A DNA stretch of 59,361 nucleotides from a virus. The notes beneath the pieces were generated by a model that did no database searches, was not told the DNA's origin, and saw nothing but the letters and a program-made list of their open reading frames with translations. Made by a program: the position numbers and the translations under genes. Location of the stretch: IMG/VR virus record IMGVR_UViG_3300010391_000134, positions 1-59,361 of that record; one strand, given 5' to 3'. Below are positions 40,201 to 49,040 of this stretch, piece after piece (the first letter of the stretch is position 1; every line of letters begins with the position of its first letter).

Positions 40201-40288
40201 TGGGCGTCGGTGTCGCCTGCGCGATCGTCGCCAGGCCCGTCAGCAACAACACGAGACCCAGGACGACGCGCGACCGATGCAGCGTCAT
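37265..40288 (-). CDS. Secreted-type Cys-rich protein with TP repeats and LamG-like domain, 1007 aa
   Basis: ATG at 40288 overlaps the tape-measure stop (ATGA). Residues 1-25 form a Sec signal peptide (VVLGLVLLLTGLATIAQA, cleavage after AQA). Thr-Pro repeats follow at about 26-37 and 93-165, with Cys-rich blocks around 40-90. A LamG-like region covers about 250-370 (including YASLAMTYDSSRHLKTYLNG). More Cys clusters lie at 400-620, a beta-rich region follows, and a final TP repeat ends at residue 1007. A phage tail protein with a signal peptide is odd. The pattern is that of host surface proteins, so it was probably acquired from a bacterial genome. It may coat the tail tip or act on the host surface. 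Confidence 0.65.
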   Translation of the reverse strand: MTLHRSRVVLGLVLLLTGLATIAQATPTPTPTVTPTPGDCCIASEAAGCTDATCANCVCVTFGDDLCCSAHWGEGCVEQALGVCGPSCACAATPTPTRTPTPTKTKTPTPTKTVTPTRTRTPTPTPSGPTPTKTVTPTPTKTFTPTGTLTPTPINSECRDCVTHTPTPAPPTRTFPGTLTPTATGATATITPTPFASPPPGCAAQMVIHRGNNNLTNSGLGGGANNLTTNNGGPTFITSPKVEGSHAMAFALASGHYASCSLGTCVNTNPPGPFTFACFLDSSTNRSMVIGETIANDSSQGGFRLQWIVHTDSPTSGGSAEGTVISSGGTSSRAESTGTSRTGSYASLAMTYDSSRHLKTYLNGHLDGSKTVSSLSPYAPAPVGNIFALGDPAAAHSIDGDLDLCIIDPRVAQSATDLCATIRCGPDRAACACNGLNPTRYLPCSGNADCGGVALCTKGTCSGLDYGTCVGGANGGDACRVATQGTDCPGSSLGCQLCTLPACNAPCSGPTPTATPTVSPSAAPTAPPVTNGGFLTFRGASTTTTTYYDAVEDAQQVLARQEFILPYDGRIVNLYVNCPTGPIINGEQAYSFLKNSVAQPELTCSLRDGALSCSDTNMSGVVDFLAGQELVLRSVPTQRCRGGANDRAVCTVASQCPSGTCPAVSTGTCYMTAALTKPDGSAYPSVLGAGPASNSNPNAPSFCGDEGGLGLHCSAIFAGEAQYIVPTACTLNGLAIGLSGTIASDKGPIAFTVANITTGLDVGLRVDLSAGDRGALTQTCTEGCAVSAGDRLTVRYDILSGTGFTLVVHHRFTCTGGGQVYHMAFRGNAQGTGTGGNAGFFAGTHDAWSYCGSGDRTCAIRVPRTGILRRFYAARVSTSTGVLTPPADVDNFTICHGAFGTTPTCSSDLHLSMDSSHSLISVTNIDEAVNEGDLLQVRLQPVTTDSNASLAADLEIAPGPTATGPTITPTPTATVTPTPTPTPTVTPTPTLTATPTLTPTPTVTSTP
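37268..37401. repeat. TP-coding tandem repeat, C-terminal
   Basis: Short repeats based on GTCGGCGTCGG (plus strand) encode the Thr-Pro tail of the 1007-aa protein. They are GC-rich and slippery, so copy number may vary between isolates. Confidence 0.6.
39720..40010. repeat. TP-coding tandem repeats, N-terminal
   Basis: Irregular repeats of the GTCGGCGTCG type encode several Thr-Pro blocks in the N-terminal third of the same protein. The boundaries are approximate. Confidence 0.6.
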
Positions 40289-43200
40289 AGTGACCTCGGC
40301 GTTGAAGCGATCGCACCGCGGAGCTTCCGTGCGAGCTCCGCCACGACACGATCGCTCACGATCCCGCGGTTCGCCGCCGCCTCCATCTGCGGCTGCAGAC
40401 GCGCCGCCAGCGTCTGTACGTCGTCGAGATTGATCCGTCCGTTCACCTCGATCGGGATCGTGATCGCGTTGTGCATCGCGACGAGGATGTTGCCGACGCC
40501 ACCACTCCGTGCCGGCGGTGGCATCATGATGAGCGGCTCGGGCCGCAGCGGGCGATAGGCCTCGAGCGCACCCGCGCGCGTCGTCCCACCTTCGGCCGCG
40601 AGCAGGCGGCGCATCGCCTCCAAGAAAATCCGCGGCAGATCGGCGATCGGCGCGATCACCTCCGGCTGTTGCTCCGCCACCCACGCCAGTGTCTTCTTCT
40701 CCGCCACGCCTCCCGTCTTGAAGCCGAGAATCTGCTGCACAAGACCGGGATTCGCGATCTTGGCGGCCAGCGCCCCCACCACCTCGTTGAAGACTTCGGC
40801 GTTGGACAGCGCCTCTGGGAAGTTCGTCTGCACGGCCGCCACGAGCCGCTGGAGGAACGCCTGATGCGGATCGGGCTTCTGAATAGACTTGAGTGTCGCC
40901 AGGCCCGCTGCGTCGAGGAATCCGAGCTCCGAGAGGCCCTTGAATGTCTCGCCGGTCGTCTTCAGGCCCGCCAAGTTCACCTGGATGCCTGCCTGCGATG
41001 CGGGCGTGAGCCCGAACATGCCGGGTCCCGTGGCACCCGTGGCACCGGTTGGTGGTGGTGGTGGCGGCGTGACGGTACTGCCCTGCCCCCGGAGCAAGCC
41101 GACAATCGTTTGGAGTTCTGTGAGGCTCAGGGCCGCGATGTCCGCGAGGTTTACCTCGGTGGCGCTCATGGCGCCGAGTTTCGTCGTGAGCTCCATGTGC
41201 CGCGCTTCGAGCAGCGCGTTCCCTTCGCCCTTGATCCACCGAAGATACGCCCCGAGCTGCTCGTTGACCTCATCGATCTGTCTCTCGGCACGCCGGTCGG
41301 TCCTGCGGATGGCGTCGTTGTTGTCGAGTATGCTCTGGTTGATGACGTCGAGCCGGACGTTGGCATCGGCTTGGAGCTTCCGAATCGCCTCCTGATCCGC
41401 AGTCGCCTGCGTCTGCAGATCGACGATCTGCTGCGTCAGCGCCGGGAGGTCTGCCGTCTTGGTCGTCGCCGTGCCGACGATCCGATTGAGGGCGCCGGTC
41501 ACGCGATCGTACAGTGCGCGGAAGGCGTCGCTCGAGGGCAGCATCCCGGCCGCCTGTCCTGCGCCGAGCAGCGCCGGCCCGAGTTGATTCAGCTGCGCCA
41601 CGGCGTCGGCACGTTGCTGCTCGGCAATCGGTCCCTCGCCAGTCGGGAAGCCCTTCGTCTGTATCTCCGCCGCGGCGTTGAAGAGCGCGATCTGCTTGTC
41701 GAACTTGGCCTGAATAAGCGCGAACTGTTCGCCGGGTAGGAGCGGACTCCCAGAGCCGAGTTGAATCGACTCGAGTGTCGACTTCGTCTGATCGAGGATG
41801 CTCTTCCACGACTGCGCGATGGTGTTCTGCTTCTGCAGGATGTTGAGTTGATCGCCGATCCGTTCGATGTCTCGCTGGCGGACGAGGATCGCCTTGTTTT
41901 CCACCTCGTCGATGAGATGCGCTTCGTCTTGGAGTTTCTCGATGCGGCGTTGGTGCACCAGATCGTGTACCGCCGCCTCCGCCTTGATCGCCTCGATCTG
42001 CGTCGTGGCATAGTTCTGCGCGAGGGTCTGAATCTCGGCGAGAGACGCGAACTGCTGGGCGAAAGTGATCGGCTGGCCGGTGATGCCACCAACGGCCGGT
42101 GTCTCGCCTGTGGGCTTGCCCATCATGGCCGTAAGATCCGCGAGGCTCGTCGGCGCCGCGCCCACCGGAAGCATCGTTGGGAAGTTCTCTTGGATCGTCT
42201 TCGTGAGCTCGCCCAGAATCAGTGGCTCGGATCGGGCGATCACCGACGGACTGGAGAGGCCGCGATGCGTAGATTGGAAGATGCTTTGATCGATCGATCG
42301 ATTAAAGGTGAGTGTCGCTTCGTTCAATCTTGCGATCTGTGTCGCGAGACCGAGTACGGTATTGTCCGTTGTGGCGAACGTGCTCGATAGATCGCGTCCC
42401 GCCTGAATCAGCTCCCGCATGAACGGTGCAAGCGTCGCCAGGGCCTCCTTCGCTTGCGACAGTGCACCCCCGATGATCGTGGTAGCTTCGGCGGTAGTGA
42501 TCTTCTTGTCGGCGAGATCGGCGATCGTCTTGTTCATCGTCGCGATGAACGGCTGCAGGACCGTCGCGTCGGCGCCAGCCTGGATGATGCCATCCCCGAA
42601 CGCCTTTGCCGTCGCGCTCTCGAGGTTGGCGAGCAGCGTGTTCTGCACATCGGTAATGAGGTTCGTCGCGGCGAGTGTTGGGTTCGTCTCGAACGGCGCA
42701 CCGCTCAGGTTTGCGAACGCGTTTTTTTGAGTGTCTGACGGCGTGAGTGCCTTGGCGAAGACGTCTTCGAGACCCGGCGCGATGATCTGCGCAGACGCCG
42801 AGACATCCGCGATGTCCTTCTTGATCTTTTCAAATAAGCGTTCGGCGTTGAATTTCCCTGATTCCATCGCGGCGTTGAAATCCTTGAGCGCAATCTCACC
42901 GGGGCGTACGCCGAGCGGCACCTGCGTATTGATGAGCTCCGTCAGACTGACGATCGTGTTCTTTAGATTGTCGGCGGAGAGCGTGCCCGCCTCGAACGCA
43001 CCGCCAAGCGACTTGAACACCAAGATCGGCGGGCCGAGATTCTCCATGGCCTTGCCGATGGCCGCCATCGTATCGGCGGCATCGAGACCACGATTCGTGA
43101 TGTTGCGCAGGAGATTGTCGAGGTTGCCGAACAGGTGCTCGTCGATCGAGGCGAGGCCCTTCTTCCCTTGCGTCTCGAAGGAAAGCAGCGCCACCTCGAA

Positions 43201-46200
43201 GGCTTTGATCTGATCGGCTTGGCGCCCCGTGAGATCTGCGATCATCGATTCTTGCGAGGCGACATCCGCTTGCGCACTCGCCTGGAACTGCTGATCGGGC
43301 GAGAGGTCCGGGAAGTTCGCCATCCCGGCGCGAATTTCCGTCTGGCCAAACGCGCGATCGTACGGCGGCGTGCCGGGACCGAAGAACGGGATGCCAGCCT
43401 TCTCGTCCATGAAGACGCGTCGCTGTTGCTGACGGAGCGCGGTGCCCTGACTCGGGATGTTGATAAGAAGCGACAGGAGCAATGGCAGGAGATCGAAGAC
43501 CGACTGGACAACCCCCAATGCACTGCCCTGTCCGTGCGTCAGTTTGTATGCGTTGTTGATTTCACCGGTGAACGAACTCCCCGTGAACATCGAACCGGGT
43601 GTCAAGTAGCCGATGGCATTCAGGGACTTGGAGCTACTAGAAAGCGCCTTGTCGAACTGATCGATGTTGAGGAACGTCTTCTGCTTGTTGAGTTGAAGAA
43701 TGTTGTTGAGATTGCCCAACACGAGTGTGAGTCCCAACAAGATCCCGGCTGTCGCTGCACCGCCGGCGACACCCGCCCCAGCTCCCGCCGCCGCTCCCAC
43801 CTCAGACGCCGGTGCGGTGACCGCCGCACCAGCGCCCGCAGCGCCCTCAAGTCCAATGGTCGCCCCGGTCAACGCCGCCTCTGCGGCGGGGATCCCTCCA
43901 GAAACAATCGAGAGGCCTGCCGCGCCTGGACCTGCCAACGCTCCGGCACTCCCAGCGAAGAACGATCCAAGCCCAGCAGCCGATCCGAATGAGGTAATCG
44001 GCACGCCGGCCGAGACTCCACCGATCGTTCCCGCTACAAGCGGTACGCCACCAAGTGTGCCTATCGCACCGGGTGCCAAGCCCCCGACACCGGCTGCGCC
44101 TGCTCCACCGAATCCAAACGACGATCCAAGAGAAGAAGTTGTCGGTCCACCGAAGAAGCCGGATACCGATGAGAGAGTCTGGCCGGTACTCAGGGCCTGC
44201 TGCCCTAGCCCAAGCAGACTCGAAGCTGCGCTTCCCGACTGTGCGGGATTGGCCGTTGCCGCGGCCTGTCCGCTTACTGAACCGAAGAGCGAACTAAAGA
44301 GCCCACCGATCGCGCTGATGCCGGCACCGGCGATCCGCGGTAAGTCTTCGAGGAAGTTCGTCTTGAACTTCAGATCGAAGTTCAGCTTGGACGCGAGCGC
44401 GTTGGCGAAGGCCTGTTGGAACGCACCCGTGATGTCAGTCACGATGGCGTGCGCGACATCCTCTCCTGTGACCTTCGCACCGGTGAGCGCCTGAGCGATC
44501 GTCTGAAAGGTCCCGCTGAAGATGTCGCCGAGATTCTTGACGGTCTTCCCGACGTTCTCGTAGGCTTTCCCGAGTGCAATCGCCGATGCGACATTCTGCT
44601 GTGCAGCGACGTTGGTCGCTTCGAGGCTCGCCTCCATCGCCTTGACTTGCTCATCCGCCGCCGCGAGATCACGAGCAGCCTTCGGCCCCTGCTCTGGGGT
44701 GGCTTCTTCAAACGTCGCTTGCGCCTCGGCTCGGATCGCCTTCAGCTTCGCGAGCTGCAGTCTGAGACTCTCGGCGGCCGCCTCGTTCGCCCGCTGTTTG
44801 CTCACGAGCAGATCGAGCTCGAGTTTGATGAGCGTCCGATCACGCGCGGCGCTTTCATCTTGCGCGCCGACGATGGTGCGCTGCGCCTCGATTAGTCCGG
44901 CTTGGTTATCGAAGTGTCGCTGTTCGGTAGTCCCCTGAGCCTGGATGATGGCGAGCTGGTCTCGCAACTGGGCAGTGACGATCGGCTCCTTGTGGGCCTG
45001 GTCCTGCGTCAGATTGATGAGCGTCTTCTTACCCGAGAGGATCGCGGTCAGCGCGGCGTACTGGCCCTGGAGCTCCTCCCTGATCTGATGCTCACGCGGA
45101 CTGATTTCATCGAGCATGCGCACCAGCGCGGGATCACGCGCCTTGCCTTGCTGATCAAGGATGCCCTGAATCGCCTTGCGCTGCGCCTCGAGGTTGCGGG
45201 CCTCTTCTTCGTTTGTCGCTATCGCAAGCCGCTGGCGATCGGCGAGAATCTCGATGTCCTTCTTGTCGAGATCGTTCTTCCGGTTCTGGAGATCGATGCC
45301 TTCCTTCTGGTTGGTAAGAGTCGGGCCTTCGACGTCAAGTCTCCGCTGCAGGAGTACGTTGGCTTTCTCGAGTTCGTTGCGTTCTGTCGTTACCGCCGCG
45401 ACACGCTTCTCGATGTTGCCCTGCATCTCTTGCGAGAGGGCGTTGAATTCCGACTGCTTGCGATTGAAGTCAGTCTGGGCCCTGTCGGCGGCCAACAGGA
45501 ACTCGCGATGTTTTTTGTACTCCTCGTTGGCTGCCCTCGCGGTGTTGAGTGCGCTTTGCGCTTGCTCGACGAGGCGGCGCGCAGGACCGCGTACGGTTCG
45601 GGAGAGGACGTCGTACTCTGCGTCCTTCGCCGTTAACATCTTCGCGTCGATGTCGGCGAGCCGCTCGCGCGCGGCCACGAGCTTCTGGTTGGCAGCCGTG
45701 ACGGCGTCCGCAAGCGCCACCGCGTGAGTCCGGTCTTCCCGATCAGCCAGTCGTTTCCGGAGCTCCGCGATCTTGCCGTACGCGCTCGACTGTTGCGTCA
45801 GGATGTCGAGTACTTGCCGTTCGGCATCGACACGCCCCTGCATGATCGTGACAGTCGACGCGACGGCGGCATGAATCGCGTCTTGCTTGCCCTGCTCGAT
45901 GACGAGGAGATCGTTGAGCGTTCGCTGGCTAACCTCGAGATCCTTGGAGGCCTTATCCTCCTTCGTTAGGTTCTCAAGTGCGGCCTTAATGAGCTCAAGC
46001 CGTCGTACCTCCGCATCGTTGCCCTCACGCGTGCGTGCAACGATCCGCTGATTGATCTGCTCAATCTGCTCATCGGTGACTCGTTGTCGTTCGCTCGCTG
46101 CGATGTCGACAACAGTGCCGACGCGACCGAGCTGCGCGGCGCGTAACTGCTTCTGTGCGGCGACTTGACCGAAGATCGCATCGGTCAACTGCTTGGTGTC

Positions 46201-48111
46201 CTGGATGGCCTGCTGCTCAGCCGGCGAGAACTCTTCAAGATGCTTCGTGAGCGCATCGATCTCGTCTCGTACGTCGCCGGCGGGCGCAGCAAGAGCAGCC
46301 ATCGCTTGGCGATGCGCAACGAGCTGCCCATGGAAAGTGTCCGCTTGCTTGATGTACGCAGCGATGCCGAGGGTGATGAGCGCGAGCCATGGGGCGACGG
46401 GCGTCTGCGCCAGCGCGAATGCGGCACCCGCTGCCGCGTCAAAGCCGGCAGCGAGTTTGATGCCGAGCGCCGTGCCCAGCGCAGCCGTTGTGCCAATCGA
46501 TGCACCAGTCAGCGCACTCGCCGCCTTGAGGCCGGCGATATAGTTCGTGATCGCACTCAGTGCCGCGGTGAACTGGACCGCGACGAGTGCCTTCAGGCCC
46601 CTCGTGAGATCGATGACTGCTTCAAGCGCCGACGCCGCACCGGCCGTCACGGAGCCTTTCAGCACGCTCGCGAGCGCACGCAGGATCGTGATTTCGACGC
46701 CGGCAACGGCACTCGCGGACTGCAGGCCTTCAACGAACTTCGAGACAAACGGGATCGCCAAGGCGAGTTTGAACGTCCCGAGGACGCCAGCGAGAATTGT
46801 GAGGCGGCTAATCCAGGTAGCAAGGAAGCCCGCCGCACTAAAGACGACGCTGCCGTAGGCACCGACCTGCGCGGTCGCGGCGATCAGTGCGCTCGTGCCC
46901 GGGCCGATGGCCGGCACCAAGCCAAGGAGGAAATCGCGGAAGGGCCCGAAGGCGCGATTCTGTCCCGCCTGGATGGCGGTCGCGATCTGGACGATCTTAC
47001 CCTGAAAGTCGAGCATCGCCGTCGACGTCCGCCCGAAGTTCGTTGCGAGTCCCGCCATGTCGGGTGCGAGCTTCGTCGTAATCGTATTCGCGAGTCTCGC
47101 GACGGAAGACAGCACGAAGGTCGCGAGAATGAGGTAGAGTTCCTTACTCGCGACGCCAGCCAATTTCGTATTGGCAGCCAAGCCCGCCAGTGAGAATCCC
47201 GCCTTGCCACTCTCGGCACTAACGCCACCGAGGACGCCCGGCAGTCCGCGCCATTCCGTCGCGAAGACGCTTGTCGCAGCACCGGCAGTGCGTGCCGTTT
47301 CCCCCAGCGTGCCGAGGGCGGTCTTCGCAGCACTCGAGATACCAGCGCCGGCGCGAAGAGCCTCGAATGCGGCCACCGCCGCTGCGCCGAGACCGCGGAG
47401 TCCCGTCATCACCGCGCTGGCCGCGAGGCCGAGTACCCGGAGGGTGCCGGCAGGATCGGCGAGCGCCTTGTTCAGGACGGCGAACGAGAGGACGGTGGCA
47501 CCGGCCGCCGTAGCGAGACCGCGGATTGAGAGTGTCCCGGCCGACCATCCGCGCACGAGGGCCACTGTCGACGCCACCGCCGCCGTCGCGGCGACACCGA
47601 TCAGGCCGAGGCTCTTGGCGGTCCCGCCTACCTCGATGCCGAGCCCCTTCGCGACAGTGCTGAGCGCCTGGAATCGCGCACCGACAGAGGCCGCTGCTTC
47701 GCGTGTCGTGCCCCAGAGCGAGGGCAGCTGCCGCCAGGCGGCGGTGAACGCCCCGACATCGGCTGTCACGGCCAGCGTGACGCCCTTCAGGCCGCTCAGG
47801 GCCGTCGTGGCGGCGGCGGCGGCACCCTCACCCCGGCGGAGTGCCGTGAAGCTCGCTGTCGCGACGGTGGCCAGTCCCTTGAGGTCGCTACCGACGGCCC
47901 CAGCGGCCGCCCGCAGCATCGCTAGCGTCGCGGTCGGCGCCGCAAGGGCCTTGTTGAGTACGGCGAGCGAGGCCACCGTCGCCGTCGCGACAGCGGCCAT
48001 CTCGCCGATGGTCTTGATCGTCGAGCGGAAGTTGCGGTCGAAGTCCTGGGTGTTCAGGGTGAGGCGGACCGCTACCTGATCGACGACCGCTGGGTTGCCG
48101 CCGGGATCCAC
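40285..48111 (-). CDS. Tape measure protein, 2608 aa
   Basis: GTG at 48111 is directly adjacent to the stop of the chaperone fusion. Very long, alanine-rich, with TM-like hydrophobic patches at about 330-480 and 1400-1600 and extensive coiled coil in between, as usual for tape measures. An N-terminal segment is duplicated: AVLNKALAAP near residue 50 and AVLNKALADP near residue 211 begin two similar stretches of about 100 residues. At roughly 0.15 nm per residue, the known rule for siphoviruses, the tail would be near 390 nm, which is exceptionally long. Confidence 0.85.
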   Translation of the reverse strand: MDPGGNPAVVDQVAVRLTLNTQDFDRNFRSTIKTIGEMAAVATATVASLAVLNKALAAPTATLAMLRAAAGAVGSDLKGLATVATASFTALRRGEGAAAAATTALSGLKGVTLAVTADVGAFTAAWRQLPSLWGTTREAAASVGARFQALSTVAKGLGIEVGGTAKSLGLIGVAATAAVASTVALVRGWSAGTLSIRGLATAAGATVLSFAVLNKALADPAGTLRVLGLAASAVMTGLRGLGAAAVAAFEALRAGAGISSAAKTALGTLGETARTAGAATSVFATEWRGLPGVLGGVSAESGKAGFSLAGLAANTKLAGVASKELYLILATFVLSSVARLANTITTKLAPDMAGLATNFGRTSTAMLDFQGKIVQIATAIQAGQNRAFGPFRDFLLGLVPAIGPGTSALIAATAQVGAYGSVVFSAAGFLATWISRLTILAGVLGTFKLALAIPFVSKFVEGLQSASAVAGVEITILRALASVLKGSVTAGAASALEAVIDLTRGLKALVAVQFTAALSAITNYIAGLKAASALTGASIGTTAALGTALGIKLAAGFDAAAGAAFALAQTPVAPWLALITLGIAAYIKQADTFHGQLVAHRQAMAALAAPAGDVRDEIDALTKHLEEFSPAEQQAIQDTKQLTDAIFGQVAAQKQLRAAQLGRVGTVVDIAASERQRVTDEQIEQINQRIVARTREGNDAEVRRLELIKAALENLTKEDKASKDLEVSQRTLNDLLVIEQGKQDAIHAAVASTVTIMQGRVDAERQVLDILTQQSSAYGKIAELRKRLADREDRTHAVALADAVTAANQKLVAARERLADIDAKMLTAKDAEYDVLSRTVRGPARRLVEQAQSALNTARAANEEYKKHREFLLAADRAQTDFNRKQSEFNALSQEMQGNIEKRVAAVTTERNELEKANVLLQRRLDVEGPTLTNQKEGIDLQNRKNDLDKKDIEILADRQRLAIATNEEEARNLEAQRKAIQGILDQQGKARDPALVRMLDEISPREHQIREELQGQYAALTAILSGKKTLINLTQDQAHKEPIVTAQLRDQLAIIQAQGTTEQRHFDNQAGLIEAQRTIVGAQDESAARDRTLIKLELDLLVSKQRANEAAAESLRLQLAKLKAIRAEAQATFEEATPEQGPKAARDLAAADEQVKAMEASLEATNVAAQQNVASAIALGKAYENVGKTVKNLGDIFSGTFQTIAQALTGAKVTGEDVAHAIVTDITGAFQQAFANALASKLNFDLKFKTNFLEDLPRIAGAGISAIGGLFSSLFGSVSGQAAATANPAQSGSAASSLLGLGQQALSTGQTLSSVSGFFGGPTTSSLGSSFGFGGAGAAGVGGLAPGAIGTLGGVPLVAGTIGGVSAGVPITSFGSAAGLGSFFAGSAGALAGPGAAGLSIVSGGIPAAEAALTGATIGLEGAAGAGAAVTAPASEVGAAAGAGAGVAGGAATAGILLGLTLVLGNLNNILQLNKQKTFLNIDQFDKALSSSSKSLNAIGYLTPGSMFTGSSFTGEINNAYKLTHGQGSALGVVQSVFDLLPLLLSLLINIPSQGTALRQQQRRVFMDEKAGIPFFGPGTPPYDRAFGQTEIRAGMANFPDLSPDQQFQASAQADVASQESMIADLTGRQADQIKAFEVALLSFETQGKKGLASIDEHLFGNLDNLLRNITNRGLDAADTMAAIGKAMENLGPPILVFKSLGGAFEAGTLSADNLKNTIVSLTELINTQVPLGVRPGEIALKDFNAAMESGKFNAERLFEKIKKDIADVSASAQIIAPGLEDVFAKALTPSDTQKNAFANLSGAPFETNPTLAATNLITDVQNTLLANLESATAKAFGDGIIQAGADATVLQPFIATMNKTIADLADKKITTAEATTIIGGALSQAKEALATLAPFMRELIQAGRDLSSTFATTDNTVLGLATQIARLNEATLTFNRSIDQSIFQSTHRGLSSPSVIARSEPLILGELTKTIQENFPTMLPVGAAPTSLADLTAMMGKPTGETPAVGGITGQPITFAQQFASLAEIQTLAQNYATTQIEAIKAEAAVHDLVHQRRIEKLQDEAHLIDEVENKAILVRQRDIERIGDQLNILQKQNTIAQSWKSILDQTKSTLESIQLGSGSPLLPGEQFALIQAKFDKQIALFNAAAEIQTKGFPTGEGPIAEQQRADAVAQLNQLGPALLGAGQAAGMLPSSDAFRALYDRVTGALNRIVGTATTKTADLPALTQQIVDLQTQATADQEAIRKLQADANVRLDVINQSILDNNDAIRRTDRRAERQIDEVNEQLGAYLRWIKGEGNALLEARHMELTTKLGAMSATEVNLADIAALSLTELQTIVGLLRGQGSTVTPPPPPPTGATGATGPGMFGLTPASQAGIQVNLAGLKTTGETFKGLSELGFLDAAGLATLKSIQKPDPHQAFLQRLVAAVQTNFPEALSNAEVFNEVVGALAAKIANPGLVQQILGFKTGGVAEKKTLAWVAEQQPEVIAPIADLPRIFLEAMRRLLAAEGGTTRAGALEAYRPLRPEPLIMMPPPARSGGVGNILVAMHNAITIPIEVNGRINLDDVQTLAARLQPQMEAAANRGIVSDRVVAELARKLRGAIASTPRSL

Positions 48112-48926
48112 CTAAGCAAACCCCGGCGTCGGAATCCGCATGTACTCTTCGGACGTCATGTCACGCCACGACCGCCGCGCCCGCTGGCCGCCTATCGTCT
48201 GCGTCTCCCGCACAATCTCCCCGCTCCCGGTGCCTAATTGTCGGGCCGTTGCTAACGCCGCCGAACGTGCTGGCGCTGCCCGCCCCGCCGGCCGGTGCAT
48301 CTCGGCTTCCATGCGGTCGCGCTCCTCTTCGGCGCGGACGTTCGAGACGGCCGCGAAGTAGATGAGCTGGCCCCATGTGTGCCGGCTTAGGAGCTCGTCG
48401 AGGATGCAGTGCCAGGCGTCACAGAAGCTGGCGTAGACACCGGCGTCTCCGAGATCGATGGCAGCGCGGCTACTCCCGTGGCGGCTTGCGTGGTCGCCGC
48501 GGCGAACAACGCCAAGAGTCCCCGCAAGCCGAGCTGCAAAGAGCTGTTCTTCTGTGTCTGACTGAGCTGCAATTCGATGACCTCCGTCACCTCGTGCTCC
48601 TGGAGATGCTCCTCGACCCAGTCCTCCGAACAGTCCTTCAGCCCGTAGCACTGTGCGATGTAGCAGTACGCCTTCACGAGCGGGGCGAAGAGCTCAGGGA
48701 GCGTCTCGGTCAACGGATCATTCGCGCGTTCCCGAATCGCCTTGAAGGCTGGATCACAGAGCGCCGTCAGTCGCTTCGATTGCTTGATCACGAGCGGCCG
48801 GAGCTGCACCGACTTGCCCATGATCGTGGCCGTGACGGTGTCCGTCGCGGGAAACGTGATGCGGTCCACGCCGTTGGCCTGGTCCTCGTCTGTAAGCTGC
48901 TGCTTCTCTCCTGCTGCGCTCTGCAT
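48112..48926 (-). CDS. Tail assembly chaperone gpGT-like, -1 frameshift product, about 271 aa
   Basis: The G frame (48926-48387) and the downstream frame (from about 48560 to 48112) overlap by up to 270 bases. In the downstream frame no ATG, GTG or TTG occurs before an internal ATG at about 48314, so this frame cannot be entered by a normal start upstream of its conserved-looking middle. The offset is -1, as in lambda gpG-gpGT. The T part has an EEERDRMEAEMHR helix and an MTSEEYMRI end, typical of tail chaperone T regions. I could not identify a canonical slippery heptamer. Confidence 0.6.
48387..48926 (-). CDS. Tail assembly chaperone gpG-like, 179 aa
   Basis: ATG at 48926 has a GGAGGAGAGG Shine-Dalgarno. 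A soluble helical protein followed by a low-complexity Ala/Thr/Ser tail. It sits between the major tail protein and the tape measure, the canonical place for the chaperone that coats the tape measure during tail assembly. See the companion frameshift product. Confidence 0.7.
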   Translation of the reverse strand: MQSAAGEKQQLTDEDQANGVDRITFPATDTVTATIMGKSVQLRPLVIKQSKRLTALCDPAFKAIRERANDPLTETLPELFAPLVKAYCYIAQCYGLKDCSEDWVEEHLQEHEVTEVIELQLSQTQKNSSLQLGLRGLLALFAAATTQAATGVAALPSISETPVSTPASVTPGTASSTSS

Positions 48927-48993
48927 ACAATCCTCTCCTCCGACCGGTTCGACCGGAAAGGTGGGCGAGCGCGACATGGCGCGTGGGGGTGGG

Positions 48994-49022
48994 CCGCGGA
49001 CCGGAGTTGCACCGGCCCGCGG
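48994..49022 (-). repeat. 11-bp stem between major tail protein and chaperone genes
   Basis: Arms 48994-49004 and 49012-49022 pair with one mismatch. No T-run follows on the minus strand. It may reduce readthrough or stabilise the major tail protein transcript. Confidence 0.5.
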
Positions 49023-49040
49023 GTGATTGACTGCGTCGCC

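Noticed and set aside
40289-41239. Upstream extension of the TP-repeat protein by about 317 residues
   Set aside because: The extension is Arg/Asp/His-rich antiparallel-type noise inside the tape measure gene. The signal peptide and the ATGA overlap place the start at 40288.
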